64,000 bases of DNA from Chitinophaga cymbidii (lineage in GTDB: Bacteria > Bacteroidota > Bacteroidia > Chitinophagales > Chitinophagaceae), in the NCBI RefSeq assembly GCF_007992715.1, contig NZ_BKAU01000009.1, positions 1 through 64,000 of the forward strand, in the 5' to 3' direction. The notes beneath the pieces were generated by a model. It searched no databases. It was given only the letters and a program-made list of their open reading frames with translations, and was not told the origin of the DNA. A program made the translations under genes and the position numbers. Shown here in pieces: positions 7,401 to 17,053 of the stretch (position 1 is its first letter; the number at the start of each line of letters is the position of its first letter).

Positions 7401-8280
7401 AAGCCTGACGAAATTCCAGCGGCGATAAATTCGTCTTCTTTTTGAAAAGCGAGCTAAAAGATTGCGCATGCTCAAAGCCCAGGGCATAGGCGATCTCGCT
7501 GACTGAAAGACTGGTCGTGGAAAGTTTTTCTTTGGCTTTCGCGATCAGTTTTTCATGAATATGCTGCTGTGTGTTCTGCCCGGTATGAACCCGAAGCAGG
7601 TCGCTCAGGTAGTTCGGCGACAGGTTCATTTGCGCAGCAATATATTGTACCGTGAGCAAACCCTGTACGTCGCTGTTAAAGTAGTCATCGATTAACTGTT
7701 CCAACCTGGTCAGCAGCGCCGAATTATTATTCTTGCGGGTCAAAAACTGCCGCTCATAAAAACGGTTGGAGTATTTTAGCAGGCTCTCGATCTGCGTCAG
7801 AATGATCTCCTGGGTATGCTTATCGATATGCTGGCACTCCTTATCAATTTTATGGAGGATCGTGATCAGGTCATCTTCTTCCTCGGCCGACAGGTGCAGC
7901 GCTTCGTTAACCGCGTAATCGAAAAAACCGTAGCGATGAATGCTGTTCGCCAACGTATGCTTTAACAGGAAGTCCGGGTGAAAGATCAGAAGATAGCCGG
8001 ACCCGCATTCCATATTTTGCAGGTCCAGTTGTTGTACCTGGTTAGGCGCGGTAAAACTTAGTACTCCTTTATCGTAATCATAATGCTGCTGTCCGTACCT
8101 GATCTTGCCTTTAGCTTCACGTTTGAGCGCCACACAATAAAAGCGGTTAACGAAACCTTTCCATATCTGGTCTTCCAAAAAAACACTTTCCGCCAGATTG
8201 ATCACACTCACCAGCGGGTGGCGAGGTTCGGGCAATGACAGCAACCGGTGAAATTCTGATATGGAATTGATGGCGTTCAT
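7393..8280 (-). CDS. AraC family transcriptional regulator
   Basis: This 295-residue protein has an N-terminal sensor-like region and a C-terminal double helix-turn-helix of the AraC/XylS type (from about residue 195). The C-terminal half shows the usual pattern LTVQYIAAQMNLSPNYLSDLLR and later VSEIAYALGFEHAQSFSSLFKKKTNLSPLEFR. Length is normal. The ATG at 8280 is preferred to the upstream TTG at 8286. It lies 8 bp after the stop of the aldo/keto reductase gene, so the two are likely one operon and the regulator probably controls it. Confidence 0.9.
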   Translation of the reverse strand: MNAINSISEFHRLLSLPEPRHPLVSVINLAESVFLEDQIWKGFVNRFYCVALKREAKGKIRYGQQHYDYDKGVLSFTAPNQVQQLDLQNMECGSGYLLIFHPDFLLKHTLANSIHRYGFFDYAVNEALHLSAEEEDDLITILHKIDKECQHIDKHTQEIILTQIESLLKYSNRFYERQFLTRKNNNSALLTRLEQLIDDYFNSDVQGLLTVQYIAAQMNLSPNYLSDLLRVHTGQNTQQHIHEKLIAKAKEKLSTTSLSVSEIAYALGFEHAQSFSSLFKKKTNLSPLEFRQAFS

Positions 8281-8288
8281 AAACAAAA

Positions 8289-9293
8289 TTAATCAATTAA
8301 GCCCATACTGAACTCATCATAAGGCGCGCCCGTGTCCGTACCCAAAGGCACGATGCTTTCCAGTTGTGAAAGATCCGCCTTTGTCAACTCAATGGTAGTC
8401 GCCGCAAGATTTTGCTCCACGTACTTTCTGCGTTTCGTTCCCGGGATCGGTACAATCCCCTTACTCATAATCCAGGCCAAAGCCAGCTGTGAAGAAGTGA
8501 CGTTCTTTGCTTCAGCCATCGCTTCAATCGCCTTAACCAATTCAATATTCTTGTTAAACATTTCGCCCTGGAAACGCGGGATCGCTCTGCGGAAATCGTT
8601 CTCCGGCAGGTCATCGATGCTTTTGATCTGTCCCGATAAAAACCCACGGCCCAATGGTGAGTAAGCTACAAACCCGATATTCAGTTCATTTAATGTTGCT
8701 AACACCCCGCGTTCTTCCACCGTTCGCTCAAATAAAGAGTACTCGCTTTGTACTGCGGTGACCGGGTGCACGGCATGCGCCCGCTTAACCGTTTCAGACG
8801 ATACTTCCGACAGACCGATATAACCTACTTTACCTTCTTTCACCAGCTTGCCCATGGCTTCAACTGTTTCCTCAACCGGCGTGTTTTTATCCAGGCGGTG
8901 CAGGTAGTACAGATCGATGTAATCGGTATGGAGGTTCTTTAACGAACGCTCTAAAGATTTCTTTACATAGTCCTTTTTACCATTGATGGCCCAGGTCACT
9001 TTATTGTTGTCATCGATTTCCCAGCCAAACTTGGTGGCCAGAATATACCGATCGCGTTTACCGCTGATCGCTTTCGCAATGAGCTGCTCATTTTTCAGCG
9101 GCCCGTACAGATCGGCAGTGTCCAAAAAATTACCGCCCAACTCGAGCGAACGGTGAATCGTGGCGATGGCTTCCCGCTCATCCGCCGGGCCGTACATATG
9201 TGCTTCTTCAAAACCCGTCATTCCCATACAACCCAGGCCGATCATGGGCACAACCAAACCCTGGTTGCCTAATGCTATTTGTTTTATTTCCAT
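8289..9293 (-). CDS. Aldo/keto reductase
   Basis: This 334-residue cytosolic oxidoreductase of the aldo/keto reductase superfamily would reduce aldehydes or ketones with NADPH. The catalytic tetrad is visible: Asp and Tyr in NFLDTADLYG, Lys in ATKFGW and His in DLYYLHRLD. The cofactor motif VPIPGTKRRKYVEQN is near the C-terminus. Length and order match the AKR subgroup of YghZ/Tas-like proteins. The physiological substrate is unknown. It is first in a two-gene unit with the AraC regulator, a pairing common in accessory detoxification genes. Confidence 0.92.
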   Translation of the reverse strand: MEIKQIALGNQGLVVPMIGLGCMGMTGFEEAHMYGPADEREAIATIHRSLELGGNFLDTADLYGPLKNEQLIAKAISGKRDRYILATKFGWEIDDNNKVTWAINGKKDYVKKSLERSLKNLHTDYIDLYYLHRLDKNTPVEETVEAMGKLVKEGKVGYIGLSEVSSETVKRAHAVHPVTAVQSEYSLFERTVEERGVLATLNELNIGFVAYSPLGRGFLSGQIKSIDDLPENDFRRAIPRFQGEMFNKNIELVKAIEAMAEAKNVTSSQLALAWIMSKGIVPIPGTKRRKYVEQNLAATTIELTKADLSQLESIVPLGTDTGAPYDEFSMGLID

Positions 9294-9711
9294 GATCTAA
9301 AGGTCGGTAAACCCGATCGTGCGCATGTATGCAAACCTCTGAAACTTGTAAGCGAATCAGGAATGATTTTTTAAATATCTATCGTTTCGCCTTATGGAAG
9401 GGCCTGGCTTACCTTTCTAAAGCAAATGTGCCGCAATACTTTGCGGGCATAGCCTAAAACCTGGCTTTGAAAAAAACATGCGATAAATCCCGGACTAAAA
9501 ATAACCTGCTGCGCAGCCAGATCAGGATTAATTTTTAGGATTATTTCTTAACAATGTGCAGTTATAGCAGGACGACACAGACGGCTATTCCTTCGCTCCG
9601 CCAGTGAAAATTGACTGAAAAAGCGAAGGATGAGTATACGATCAGGCAGGAAACAGGCATTTCGTATTCCTCTTTTTTCTTCTATATTTGCCTCAAACGA
9701 CCAAAATCTCT
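9294..9711. other. Intergenic region between divergent aldo/keto reductase and sigma factor genes
   Basis: No gene is apparent. A 9-bp inverted repeat, TCCTTCGCT (9589-9597) with AGCGAAGGA (9622-9630), encloses 24 nt. The TATATTTG box at 9683-9690 probably serves the sigma factor. I see no convincing remnant of a coding sequence in the rest. Confidence 0.6.
9683..9690 (+). promoter_or_regulatory. -7 element of the first sigma factor gene
   Basis: TATATTTG is a perfect TAnnTTTG. It overlaps the TTG at 9688, which would otherwise be a possible start codon, so it argues for translation starting downstream, at the TTG at 9712. Confidence 0.5.
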
Positions 9712-10311
9712 TTGCCCGCTAACCCGCCATATGAAGAAGCAATCAAGGTGCAATTGATAGCGGATGGTGACGAAAAGACCTTTTTTGAGTTTTATAACCA
9801 CCATGCCAACCTCCTTCGCCCTTTCCTGCTGAAATACAGCCGTTCTGAAACGGATGTGGAGGATATTATACAGGAAACCTTCATCAAAATATGGCTTCAC
9901 CGCGACCAGCTCCCTGAAATTGTAAACATCCGGGCCTGGATCAACCGCATCGCTTCCAGGATCTACCTGGATCATATCGACCGCGACCTGCGGAGCCGGG
10001 AACGCCGGGAGTCCGTCAGCCACGACTGGTACGGTGCGGGTGAGGTGGCTTCCGAAGAGCGTACCCGCCTCCTGGAAATCCGCCAGAATATCCATGATGC
10101 GGTAGATGGGCTTTCGGAGCAGAAAAGAAAAGTCTTTCACCTCAACCGCGAACTGGGCATGAAGCCGGCCCAGATCGCTGAAATGCTTGATATCCCCGTC
10201 GGCACCGTCAAGAACCAGCTTTCGGCCGCGCTCCGCCAGGTCCGGGATCAGCTGATCGCTTCCGGATTAGGACCGTTGACCTTCCTGTGGCTGATTTCCC
10301 CTTTTTTATAA
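9712..10311 (+). CDS. ECF RNA polymerase sigma factor, system 1
   Basis: This sigma-70 family protein of about 199 residues has region 2 (FYNHHANLLRPFLL, then DVEDIIQETFIKIW) and region 4 (LSEQKRKVFHLNRELGMKPAQIAEML, then PVGTVKNQLSAALRQVR). Region 3 is absent, as in ECF factors. No ATG is available near the start; TTG at 9712 is chosen because the earlier TTG at 9688 lies in the -7 box. The C-terminus is hydrophobic (GPLTFLWLISPFL). The FecR gene follows, then SusC, so it likely directs the RNA polymerase to the uptake genes when signalled. Confidence 0.85.
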   Translation: MPANPPYEEAIKVQLIADGDEKTFFEFYNHHANLLRPFLLKYSRSETDVEDIIQETFIKIWLHRDQLPEIVNIRAWINRIASRIYLDHIDRDLRSRERRESVSHDWYGAGEVASEERTRLLEIRQNIHDAVDGLSEQKRKVFHLNRELGMKPAQIAEMLDIPVGTVKNQLSAALRQVRDQLIASGLGPLTFLWLISPFL

Positions 10312-10393
10312 AAAAATACAGTTAGGCCGTGACGTTTTGCCGCCGGCTCCGTCTTCTTTATACAGGGCCTCCCGAAAGCGGCCATCATTCCCC

Positions 10394-11569
10394 ATGGATC
10401 AGCATCGTATCAACCAGATATTGAAACAGTACGCCGCCGGCGCATTGACAGAAGAAGAAAAAAAAGAACTTGAACAGCTGCTTGCGCAACCGGGCAGAGA
10501 CGCGCTGGCGGAACGCATCGCCGCGCTGATGGGCGAGGAAAGTGATACATCATACACCATCACAGCAGGAAAAAACCTGGAAACATTTGCCCGCATTATG
10601 GCGGCGGACAAGCCCCTGCGCCCGAAACTCAAACCTGTGGCCCGCTGGTGGTGGGCCGCTGCGGCTGCGGTGTTCCTGTGCCTCGCCGCCGGCGCTTATT
10701 TCCTGCTGAACCCCGGCAGGCAGTCCGCGCAAACGGCGCAGCAGCAACAGGTGACGCCGGAGAAAGACCCCGGCCGCAACACCGCTGTGCTCTACCTGGA
10801 AGATAACTCGGCCGTGGAGCTGGACAGTGCGGGCAACGGCTTCCTGACCAACCAGGGCGGCGCCCGGGTAACGCTGGCCAACGGCGAACTGGCCTATGAG
10901 CCGCAACCGGCGGAAGGCCCGCTGGCGGTCACCTATAACCGTATTGCCACGCCACGTGGCGGGGAATTCTCCATCGTACTGCCGGACGGCACGAAGGTAT
11001 GGCTGAACGCCGCTTCTTCCCTGCGGTTCCCGACCGCATTCAACGGGGAAAAAAGGGAAGTGGAATTGACGGGGGAAGCATATCTGCAGGTGGCGGAAGA
11101 CAAGGCGCGTCCTTTTGAAGTAAAGATCAGGGACGTTAACATCGCCGTACTGGGCACGCAGTTTAACATCATGGGTTATGAGGATGAAGCGGGTATTGTT
11201 ACCACGCTGGTGTCCGGCTCGGTGCGCGTAACCGCTCAGGGACACCCGTCCCGGCTGCTGGTTCCCGGCCAGCATGCGGTGGTGGAGAACAAGACCGGCG
11301 CGTTGTATGTGCAAAAGGCCGATGTAGCGGAGGAAATTGCCTGGAAAAACGGGAGCATACACTTCGAAAGTGTGAACATCCGGCAGATCATGCGGCAGGT
11401 CTCCCGCTGGTATGATGTGGACGTGGAGTACCGGGGGAATGTGGCCGATATGGATTTTACCTGTACCGTTTCGCGGAGGGACAAGCTGTCCAAACTGTTA
11501 ACCCTGCTGGAAATGACCGCAGCTGTGCATTTTACAATGGAAGGAAATACGATCATCGTTCAACCATAA
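10394..11569 (+). CDS. FecR family anti-sigma factor, system 1
   Basis: This 391-residue inner-membrane protein transmits a signal from the STN domain of the SusC receptor to the sigma factor. The cytoplasmic N-terminal part (residues 1-80) would hold the sigma factor. A membrane helix follows (WWWAAAAAVFLCLAAGAYFLL). The periplasmic FecR domain shows TPRGGEFSIVLPDGTKVWLNAASSLRFP, LTGEAYLQVAED and FEVKIRDVNIAVLGTQFNI. The C-terminal part (NIRQIMRQVSRWYDVDVEY and later MTAAVHFTMEGNTIIV) matches DUF4974. The ATG at 10394 is chosen over an earlier in-frame ATG at 10337 because the extension lacks similarity. Confidence 0.93.
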   Translation: MDQHRINQILKQYAAGALTEEEKKELEQLLAQPGRDALAERIAALMGEESDTSYTITAGKNLETFARIMAADKPLRPKLKPVARWWWAAAAAVFLCLAAGAYFLLNPGRQSAQTAQQQQVTPEKDPGRNTAVLYLEDNSAVELDSAGNGFLTNQGGARVTLANGELAYEPQPAEGPLAVTYNRIATPRGGEFSIVLPDGTKVWLNAASSLRFPTAFNGEKREVELTGEAYLQVAEDKARPFEVKIRDVNIAVLGTQFNIMGYEDEAGIVTTLVSGSVRVTAQGHPSRLLVPGQHAVVENKTGALYVQKADVAEEIAWKNGSIHFESVNIRQIMRQVSRWYDVDVEYRGNVADMDFTCTVSRRDKLSKLLTLLEMTAAVHFTMEGNTIIVQP

Positions 11570-11641
11570 ATCTAATACATGCTACAACACTGACAATGAG
11601 CCTTCTCCCGGCACATAGGGAGCCTGGTCCCTGAATAAAAA

Positions 11642-11667
11642 ACCGGTGATGTTGGCGCATCACCGGT
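11642..11667. terminator. Strong hairpin between FecR and SusC
   Basis: ACCGGTGATG and CATCACCGGT form a perfect 10-bp stem around TTGGCG. On the minus strand it is followed by six T. On the plus strand no T-run follows, so for the uptake operon it would act as a partial barrier or a stabilising 5' hairpin rather than a clean terminator. Confidence 0.5.
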
Positions 11668-11732
11668 GGAAAATATCGGATCAACATTCGCATTACACAT
11701 TCGGCAAACATTAAATCCAACAACGCTAAAGT

Positions 11733-14700
11733 ATGAAAATTACTGCTTATGGGAGCGTCCCACCTATGCGCGGCCGGTTTCCCGCCAAAAGTTTTTTGAT
11801 TATGAGACTCATTTTTTTGTTGACGGTCGTGGCCACCCTGGAGAGTAGTGCTTCGGGATTTGCGCAGCTTGTTACGATCAACGTCAGAAGAGCACCGCTT
11901 GAAAAGGTGTTTTTTGAAATGAGACGGCAAACGGGCTGCCATTTCGTATTCAACTCGCAGATGTTGGACAAGGCTGGCAAAGTAACCCTTTCCCTGAAAG
12001 ATATTCCCCTGGAAGAAGCGCTGCAACGCACCCTCGCGGGTCAGCCGCTGACCTACCTGATCGTGGACAGCAATGTGGTCATCAAACCCGCTCCGCTGTC
12101 ACCCGCCCGTGCTGCGGCCGTTAAAGCCGATATCAGCGTAAGCGGTATCGTGCGAAGCAAGGACGGCACGCCGCTGGTAGGCGTTTCCATTCTTATCAAA
12201 GGCACCGGCTCGGGAACGATCAGCGACGGCAACGGCCGCTTCACGTTGAAAAATGTCAGCGAGAACGCAACGCTGGTGTTCCGCTATATCGGCTTTGCGG
12301 ACAAGGAAGTGAAACTTTCCACCACCACAAAAGAGCTTACCATCACCCTGGAAGAATCCGAACGCAACGTAGCGGAAGTGGTGGTGACGGGCTACCAGAA
12401 TGTAGACCGGAAACTCTTCACCGGCGCCAGCTCGAAAGTGAGCGCGAAAGATGCGGAGCGCAATGGCGTGCCGGATATCTCCCGCATGCTGGAAGGCCAG
12501 GTGGCGGGCGTGTCCGTACAGAACGTATCCGGTACTTTCGGCGCCGCGCCGAAGATCCGCGTACGGGGCGCAACTTCGCTCTCCGGTGAGAACAAGCCGC
12601 TTTGGGTAGTGGACGGCATTATCCTGGAAGATGTGGTGAACATCTCCAACGAAGCGCTCTCCACCGGCGACGCCAACACGCTCATCGGCTCTTCCGTGGC
12701 CGGCCTCAACCCGGACGATATCGAATCCTTCACCATCCTGAAAGATGCCGCGGCTACCGCCATGTACGGCGCCCGCGCGATGAACGGCGTGATCGTAGTG
12801 AACACCAAAAAAGGCCGCAACACCGATGGCAAAGCCCAGGTGAACTATTCCGGCACCTTTACCACTTACCTCAAACCTTCCTACGATCAGTTCGATATCA
12901 TGAATTCGGCTGACCAGTTGTCCGTATTACTGGAACTGGAAAATAAAGGATATTATAACCACAGCTCTATCTCCCGCGGCAAGGACGGCGGCATCTTCTA
13001 CAAGATGTACAACCAGATGTACGAGTACGATCCGGCTACCGATACCTACGGCCTGAAGAACACGATGGCGGACCGCCTGAATTTCCTGGAACGTTACGCG
13101 AAAGCGAATACGGACTGGTTCGACATCCTTTTCCGCAACTCCCTGCTGCAGGAACATTCGGTGAGCGTGAACTCCGGCTCCGCCAACTCCCAGACCTACT
13201 TCTCCACTTCCATGATGAAAGATAACGGGATGACCCTGGGCGATGACGTAACCCGCTATACCGCCAAGTTCCGCAACAACTTCCGGCTGAACGACAAGCT
13301 CAGGGCGGAAGTAATGGTGAACGGCTCTATCCGCGACCAGCGCACCCCCGGCACCCTCACCCGCAACTCCGACCCGGTGTACGGCGTCTACTCCCGCGAT
13401 TTCGACATCAACCCCTATTCCTACGCGCTCAATACCAGCCGCCTCATGACGGCCTACGACGCGGAAGGCCAGCCGGAATATTTTGTAAGGAATTACGCGC
13501 CTTTCAACATTATCAATGAACTGAACACCAACTTCCTGACCCTGAAAGGCATCGACCTGCAGGTGCAGGGCGGCATCAAATACAAGATCATTCCGCAGCT
13601 GGAATACTCCGTAGACGGCGCTTTCCGTTACGCCAACACCACCCGCGAGCATCATGTGAAAGAAGGCTCCAACATGGCGGAGGCTTTCCGCGCGGACTAT
13701 GACGCCACCATCGCCGCAGGCAATATCAACCTCTACACCGATCCGGATGATATCAATTCCCTGCCGGTGGTTGTACTGCCTGAAGGCGGGTTCTACAATA
13801 CCAACATCAACGCGCTGAAGAACTATTACTTCCGCCAGAACCTGGAATACGACAATACCTTCAACACGGTACACCGGTTCAATTTCTTCGGTTCGATGGA
13901 ACTGCGCGGCACGGACCGCCGGAACTCCAACTACGAGGGCATCGGCTACCAGTACGAGAACGGCGGGCTGGTGAATCCCAACTACCGTTATTTCAAGAAA
14001 ATGATCGAAGGGGGCGACCCCTATTTCGGGATGTCGTACGGCGCCGAACGTTTCGCTGCTTTCATGGGCCGCGCGGCCTATGCATTCGGTGAAAAATACA
14101 GCGTGAACGCCACCGCCCGGTATGATGGTTCCAACAAAATGGGTAAATCAAAAGTTGCCCGCTGGCTGCCTACCTGGAATATTTCCGGCGCCTGGCATAT
14201 CGATAGCGAGCCTTTCTACAGCGACGGTATCAAGAAGATACTTTCCGGCGCCACGCTGCGCGGCACTTACGGGATGACGGCCAGCATCGGTGACGCCCGC
14301 AACTCTTCCGCCGTATTTTACAACCGGGTGACCTACCGCCCTTATGAGAACGAAAAGGAATCAGGCATCTTCCTCAGCGGCCTTGAAAATTCAGAGCTGA
14401 CCTGGGAAAAGATGTACGAGCTGAATATCGGCGCCAACCTTGCTCTTTTTAACAAGATCGATCTTACGATCGACTGGTACCGGCGTAATTCTTTCGACCT
14501 TATCGGCAGCCTCAACACTTCCGGTATTGGCGGCCAGTTTGTGAAAACAGCCAACTATGCGGACATAGAAGCGCACGGCGTTGAATTCACCATCGCGGGC
14601 AGCCCCGTAGCTTCGCGCAACTTCCGCTGGAGAACGCAGTTCAACATCGCCATGAACAAAAACAAGATCACCAATCTGGAGATCAATCCGAATATCTGGG

Positions 14701-15434
14701 CGAATGCCAAGGCCGAAGGCGGGATGCGTGTAGGATACGCTCAGCGCGGATTATATTCCATCCCCTTTGCGGGGCTTGATCCCGAATATGGCTATCCCAC
14801 TTACAGCACGCCGGACGGCACCGCTGCAACCACCTACATCCGCCTGCAGGATGAAGATAAAAACTACCTGTTCTATCATGGCCCGACCGATCCGACGCTT
14901 ACCGGTGGTTTCTACAATAATTTCTCCTACAAACGTTTCTCTTTATCCACCCTGCTGACCTTTGCGGCCGGCAACTGGATACGTTTGCAGCCATCCTTCT
15001 CCGCCGTGTATTCCGATATGTACACTTTGTCCGACCGGATGAACGACCGCTGGCTGCAGGCCGGCGACGAAACCCGCACCAATATTCCTTCACTGCTTGG
15101 CGTGTACCACATCATCAATGGCGTGGTGAACGGGCCTACCGGTTCTGTGGTAGACGGCATTTATGCGTACAACGCCTATAACTATTCTACAGAGGCGGTA
15201 GCGAAGGGCGATTTTATCCGTCTGAAAAGGATCTCGATAGATTACACGCTGCCGGACCGGCTGATGTCCCGCCTGGGCATCCGCACGGCGCAGCTGTCAC
15301 TCGTAGGGAATAACATTGCGCTGCTGTATTCGGACAAGAAGCTGTACGGCGCGGACCCCGAGTTCTTCAACAACGGCGGGGTGGCGATGCCTATTCCCAA
15401 ACAGTATACGCTGGCTATCAAACTGGGGCTTTAA
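11733..15434 (+). CDS. SusC/RagA family TonB-linked outer membrane receptor with STN domain, system 1
   Basis: This 1233-residue outer-membrane beta-barrel imports a substrate with TonB energy and its SusD partner. A signal sequence (about residues 20-44) precedes an STN domain (about 46-117; VTINVRRAPLEKVFFEMRRQ), the part that contacts FecR. A carboxypeptidase-regulatory-like domain follows (ISVSGIVRSKDGTPLVGVSI), then the plug with VVDGIILED and FTILKDAAATAMYGARAMNGV, both SusC signatures. The barrel ends PKQYTLAIKLGL. Length is on the long side of normal. An earlier cytosolic-looking stretch of about 20 residues suggests the true start could be the in-frame ATG before RLIFLLTVV. Confidence 0.95.
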   Translation: MKITAYGSVPPMRGRFPAKSFLIMRLIFLLTVVATLESSASGFAQLVTINVRRAPLEKVFFEMRRQTGCHFVFNSQMLDKAGKVTLSLKDIPLEEALQRTLAGQPLTYLIVDSNVVIKPAPLSPARAAAVKADISVSGIVRSKDGTPLVGVSILIKGTGSGTISDGNGRFTLKNVSENATLVFRYIGFADKEVKLSTTTKELTITLEESERNVAEVVVTGYQNVDRKLFTGASSKVSAKDAERNGVPDISRMLEGQVAGVSVQNVSGTFGAAPKIRVRGATSLSGENKPLWVVDGIILEDVVNISNEALSTGDANTLIGSSVAGLNPDDIESFTILKDAAATAMYGARAMNGVIVVNTKKGRNTDGKAQVNYSGTFTTYLKPSYDQFDIMNSADQLSVLLELENKGYYNHSSISRGKDGGIFYKMYNQMYEYDPATDTYGLKNTMADRLNFLERYAKANTDWFDILFRNSLLQEHSVSVNSGSANSQTYFSTSMMKDNGMTLGDDVTRYTAKFRNNFRLNDKLRAEVMVNGSIRDQRTPGTLTRNSDPVYGVYSRDFDINPYSYALNTSRLMTAYDAEGQPEYFVRNYAPFNIINELNTNFLTLKGIDLQVQGGIKYKIIPQLEYSVDGAFRYANTTREHHVKEGSNMAEAFRADYDATIAAGNINLYTDPDDINSLPVVVLPEGGFYNTNINALKNYYFRQNLEYDNTFNTVHRFNFFGSMELRGTDRRNSNYEGIGYQYENGGLVNPNYRYFKKMIEGGDPYFGMSYGAERFAAFMGRAAYAFGEKYSVNATARYDGSNKMGKSKVARWLPTWNISGAWHIDSEPFYSDGIKKILSGATLRGTYGMTASIGDARNSSAVFYNRVTYRPYENEKESGIFLSGLENSELTWEKMYELNIGANLALFNKIDLTIDWYRRNSFDLIGSLNTSGIGGQFVKTANYADIEAHGVEFTIAGSPVASRNFRWRTQFNIAMNKNKITNLEINPNIWANAKAEGGMRVGYAQRGLYSIPFAGLDPEYGYPTYSTPDGTAATTYIRLQDEDKNYLFYHGPTDPTLTGGFYNNFSYKRFSLSTLLTFAAGNWIRLQPSFSAVYSDMYTLSDRMNDRWLQAGDETRTNIPSLLGVYHIINGVVNGPTGSVVDGIYAYNAYNYSTEAVAKGDFIRLKRISIDYTLPDRLMSRLGIRTAQLSLVGNNIALLYSDKKLYGADPEFFNNGGVAMPIPKQYTLAIKLGL

Positions 15435-15460
15435 CAGAAACCACTAAACCGACAACAAGC

Positions 15461-15579
15461 AATGAAACCGAGCATAATACAATTAATGCAAGGTTTATCT
15501 CGGGCACGTTAAAATCTTATTGGCCTCGATGCATCTGCGATGTCATCTGGCCCGTAAAAAATAAATATTAGACAGATGA
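15461..15579 (+). promoter_or_regulatory. Leader of susD-like gene with start codon in a hairpin arm (copy 1)
   Basis: The segment begins AATGAAACCGAGCATAAT and ends with CCCGTAAAAAATAAATATTA. TCATCTG (15543-15549) can pair with CAGATGA (15573-15579), and the ATG at 15576 lies in the second arm. The same blocks recur at 18441-18500. Such a stem could lower translation until opened; this is inferred from sequence only. Confidence 0.5.
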
Positions 15580-17051
15580 AAAGATATAAATTCATATACG
15601 GCCTGCTGCTACTGGGAACACTCCTGTCGCCTTCCTGCAGCAAATACCTGGAAGTGACGCCGGACAACAGGGCCGAGATCAACACTGTGGAAAAAGTGGC
15701 GGGACTGCTCGTGTCCGCCTATCCGGACAGGCATTACCTGTTTACGGAAACGGCTTCCGACAATTCCGAAGACCGCACCCGCCCGTTATCTTCCCATCAG
15801 TCGCAGCCCTATGTAGATCTCTACTTCTGGCGTGATCCGGAAGGCGCGGGCAACAGCACGCCGGCGGAATACTGGAATGCCTGCTATTCGGCCATTGCCG
15901 CCGCCAACCACGCGCTGGTAGCCATAGCGGAACATGACCTGGGAGAAAAGGCGGACCCATACAAAGGCGAAGCCCTGATCGCCCGCGCTTATTGCCATCA
16001 CATGCTGGTAACGCTCTTTGCGGAGGCTTATGAGATCGGCGGCGCCAATGCGGGAATGGGCATTCCGTATGTGACGGAGCCGGAAACTGTAGTGTCAAAG
16101 CACTACGACCGCGGTACCGTGGCAAGCGTGTATGAGAACATTGAAAAAGACCTGACGGAAGGACTGGCATTACTGCCCGGCGGTACCTGGCAGGTGCCGA
16201 AGTATCACTTCAACCCGCAGGCCGCCAATGCATTTGCCGCGCGTTTTTATCTCTTTAAAGGAGAATGGGACAAGGTGATCGAACATGCATCGGCCATCTA
16301 CCCGGAGAATAATTACTACGACAACATCCGGCAGTATGTCGGTAATATGAGCAACCTCAACTCCGATGAGCTGGTGCAGGAATATACAAAGGCGGAAAGG
16401 TCTTTCAACCTGCTGCTCGCCAACACCTACTCCGTGTACCAGCGCAGCTCCGGCGCAGGCGCCAGCCGTTATGGTTTTGGTGAGCAGGTGAAAACGCACT
16501 ACGGCGGCGTTACCGTTTTCGGGAAGTCATTCAGAACGAACCTCCGCAGCTACGGCGCGCCCAACTATACCCCGGGAAAGTTCACCGAGTATTTCCACTA
16601 CACGAATGTAGCGCAGGGCATTGGCCTGCCTTACATCATGATGCCGCTGTTCACGGCGGACGAAGCGCTGATGAACCGCGCGGAAGCCTATATCCGCAAG
16701 AACGATTATCCGAATGCGCTCAACGATCTCAACGAGTTCGCCCGCGCGCGCATCGCCGGTTTTTCCCTGGCGGCTAACGGGCTCACCGTTGCCAAAGCGC
16801 AGGCTTTCACCGGTAAATCAAATGAAGAGGAAGCCATGCTGGACGCGCTGCTGGATACCAAGAAAAGGGCTTTTATCCTCGAAGGCATCCGCTGGATGGA
16901 TATTCTCCGCCACAAATTAACAGTAAGGCATAACCATATCGACGAAACCGGCACGGAAACATTCCAGACGCTGGAATATGGTGATAACCGGAGAATGTTC
17001 CAGCTGCCGCAAGAAGTAAAACTTTCAGGAGTACCCTTAAATCCCAGATAA
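15576..17051 (+). CDS. SusD/RagB family outer-membrane lipoprotein, system 1
   Basis: This 491-residue surface lipoprotein captures substrate and acts as the lid on the SusC barrel. The signal peptide ends in a lipobox with Cys21 (LLSPSCSKYLEV). The N-terminal EVTPDNRAEI and the helical repeats (YWNACYSAIAAANHALVAI, EALIARAYCHHMLVTLFAEAY) are typical. The C-terminal KRAFILEGIRWMDILRHKL matches the SusD end motif. Length is normal. It follows susC by 141 bp and its start codon lies in the hairpin described at 15461-15579. Confidence 0.93.
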   Translation: MKRYKFIYGLLLLGTLLSPSCSKYLEVTPDNRAEINTVEKVAGLLVSAYPDRHYLFTETASDNSEDRTRPLSSHQSQPYVDLYFWRDPEGAGNSTPAEYWNACYSAIAAANHALVAIAEHDLGEKADPYKGEALIARAYCHHMLVTLFAEAYEIGGANAGMGIPYVTEPETVVSKHYDRGTVASVYENIEKDLTEGLALLPGGTWQVPKYHFNPQAANAFAARFYLFKGEWDKVIEHASAIYPENNYYDNIRQYVGNMSNLNSDELVQEYTKAERSFNLLLANTYSVYQRSSGAGASRYGFGEQVKTHYGGVTVFGKSFRTNLRSYGAPNYTPGKFTEYFHYTNVAQGIGLPYIMMPLFTADEALMNRAEAYIRKNDYPNALNDLNEFARARIAGFSLAANGLTVAKAQAFTGKSNEEEAMLDALLDTKKRAFILEGIRWMDILRHKLTVRHNHIDETGTETFQTLEYGDNRRMFQLPQEVKLSGVPLNPR

Positions 17052-17053
17052 TC

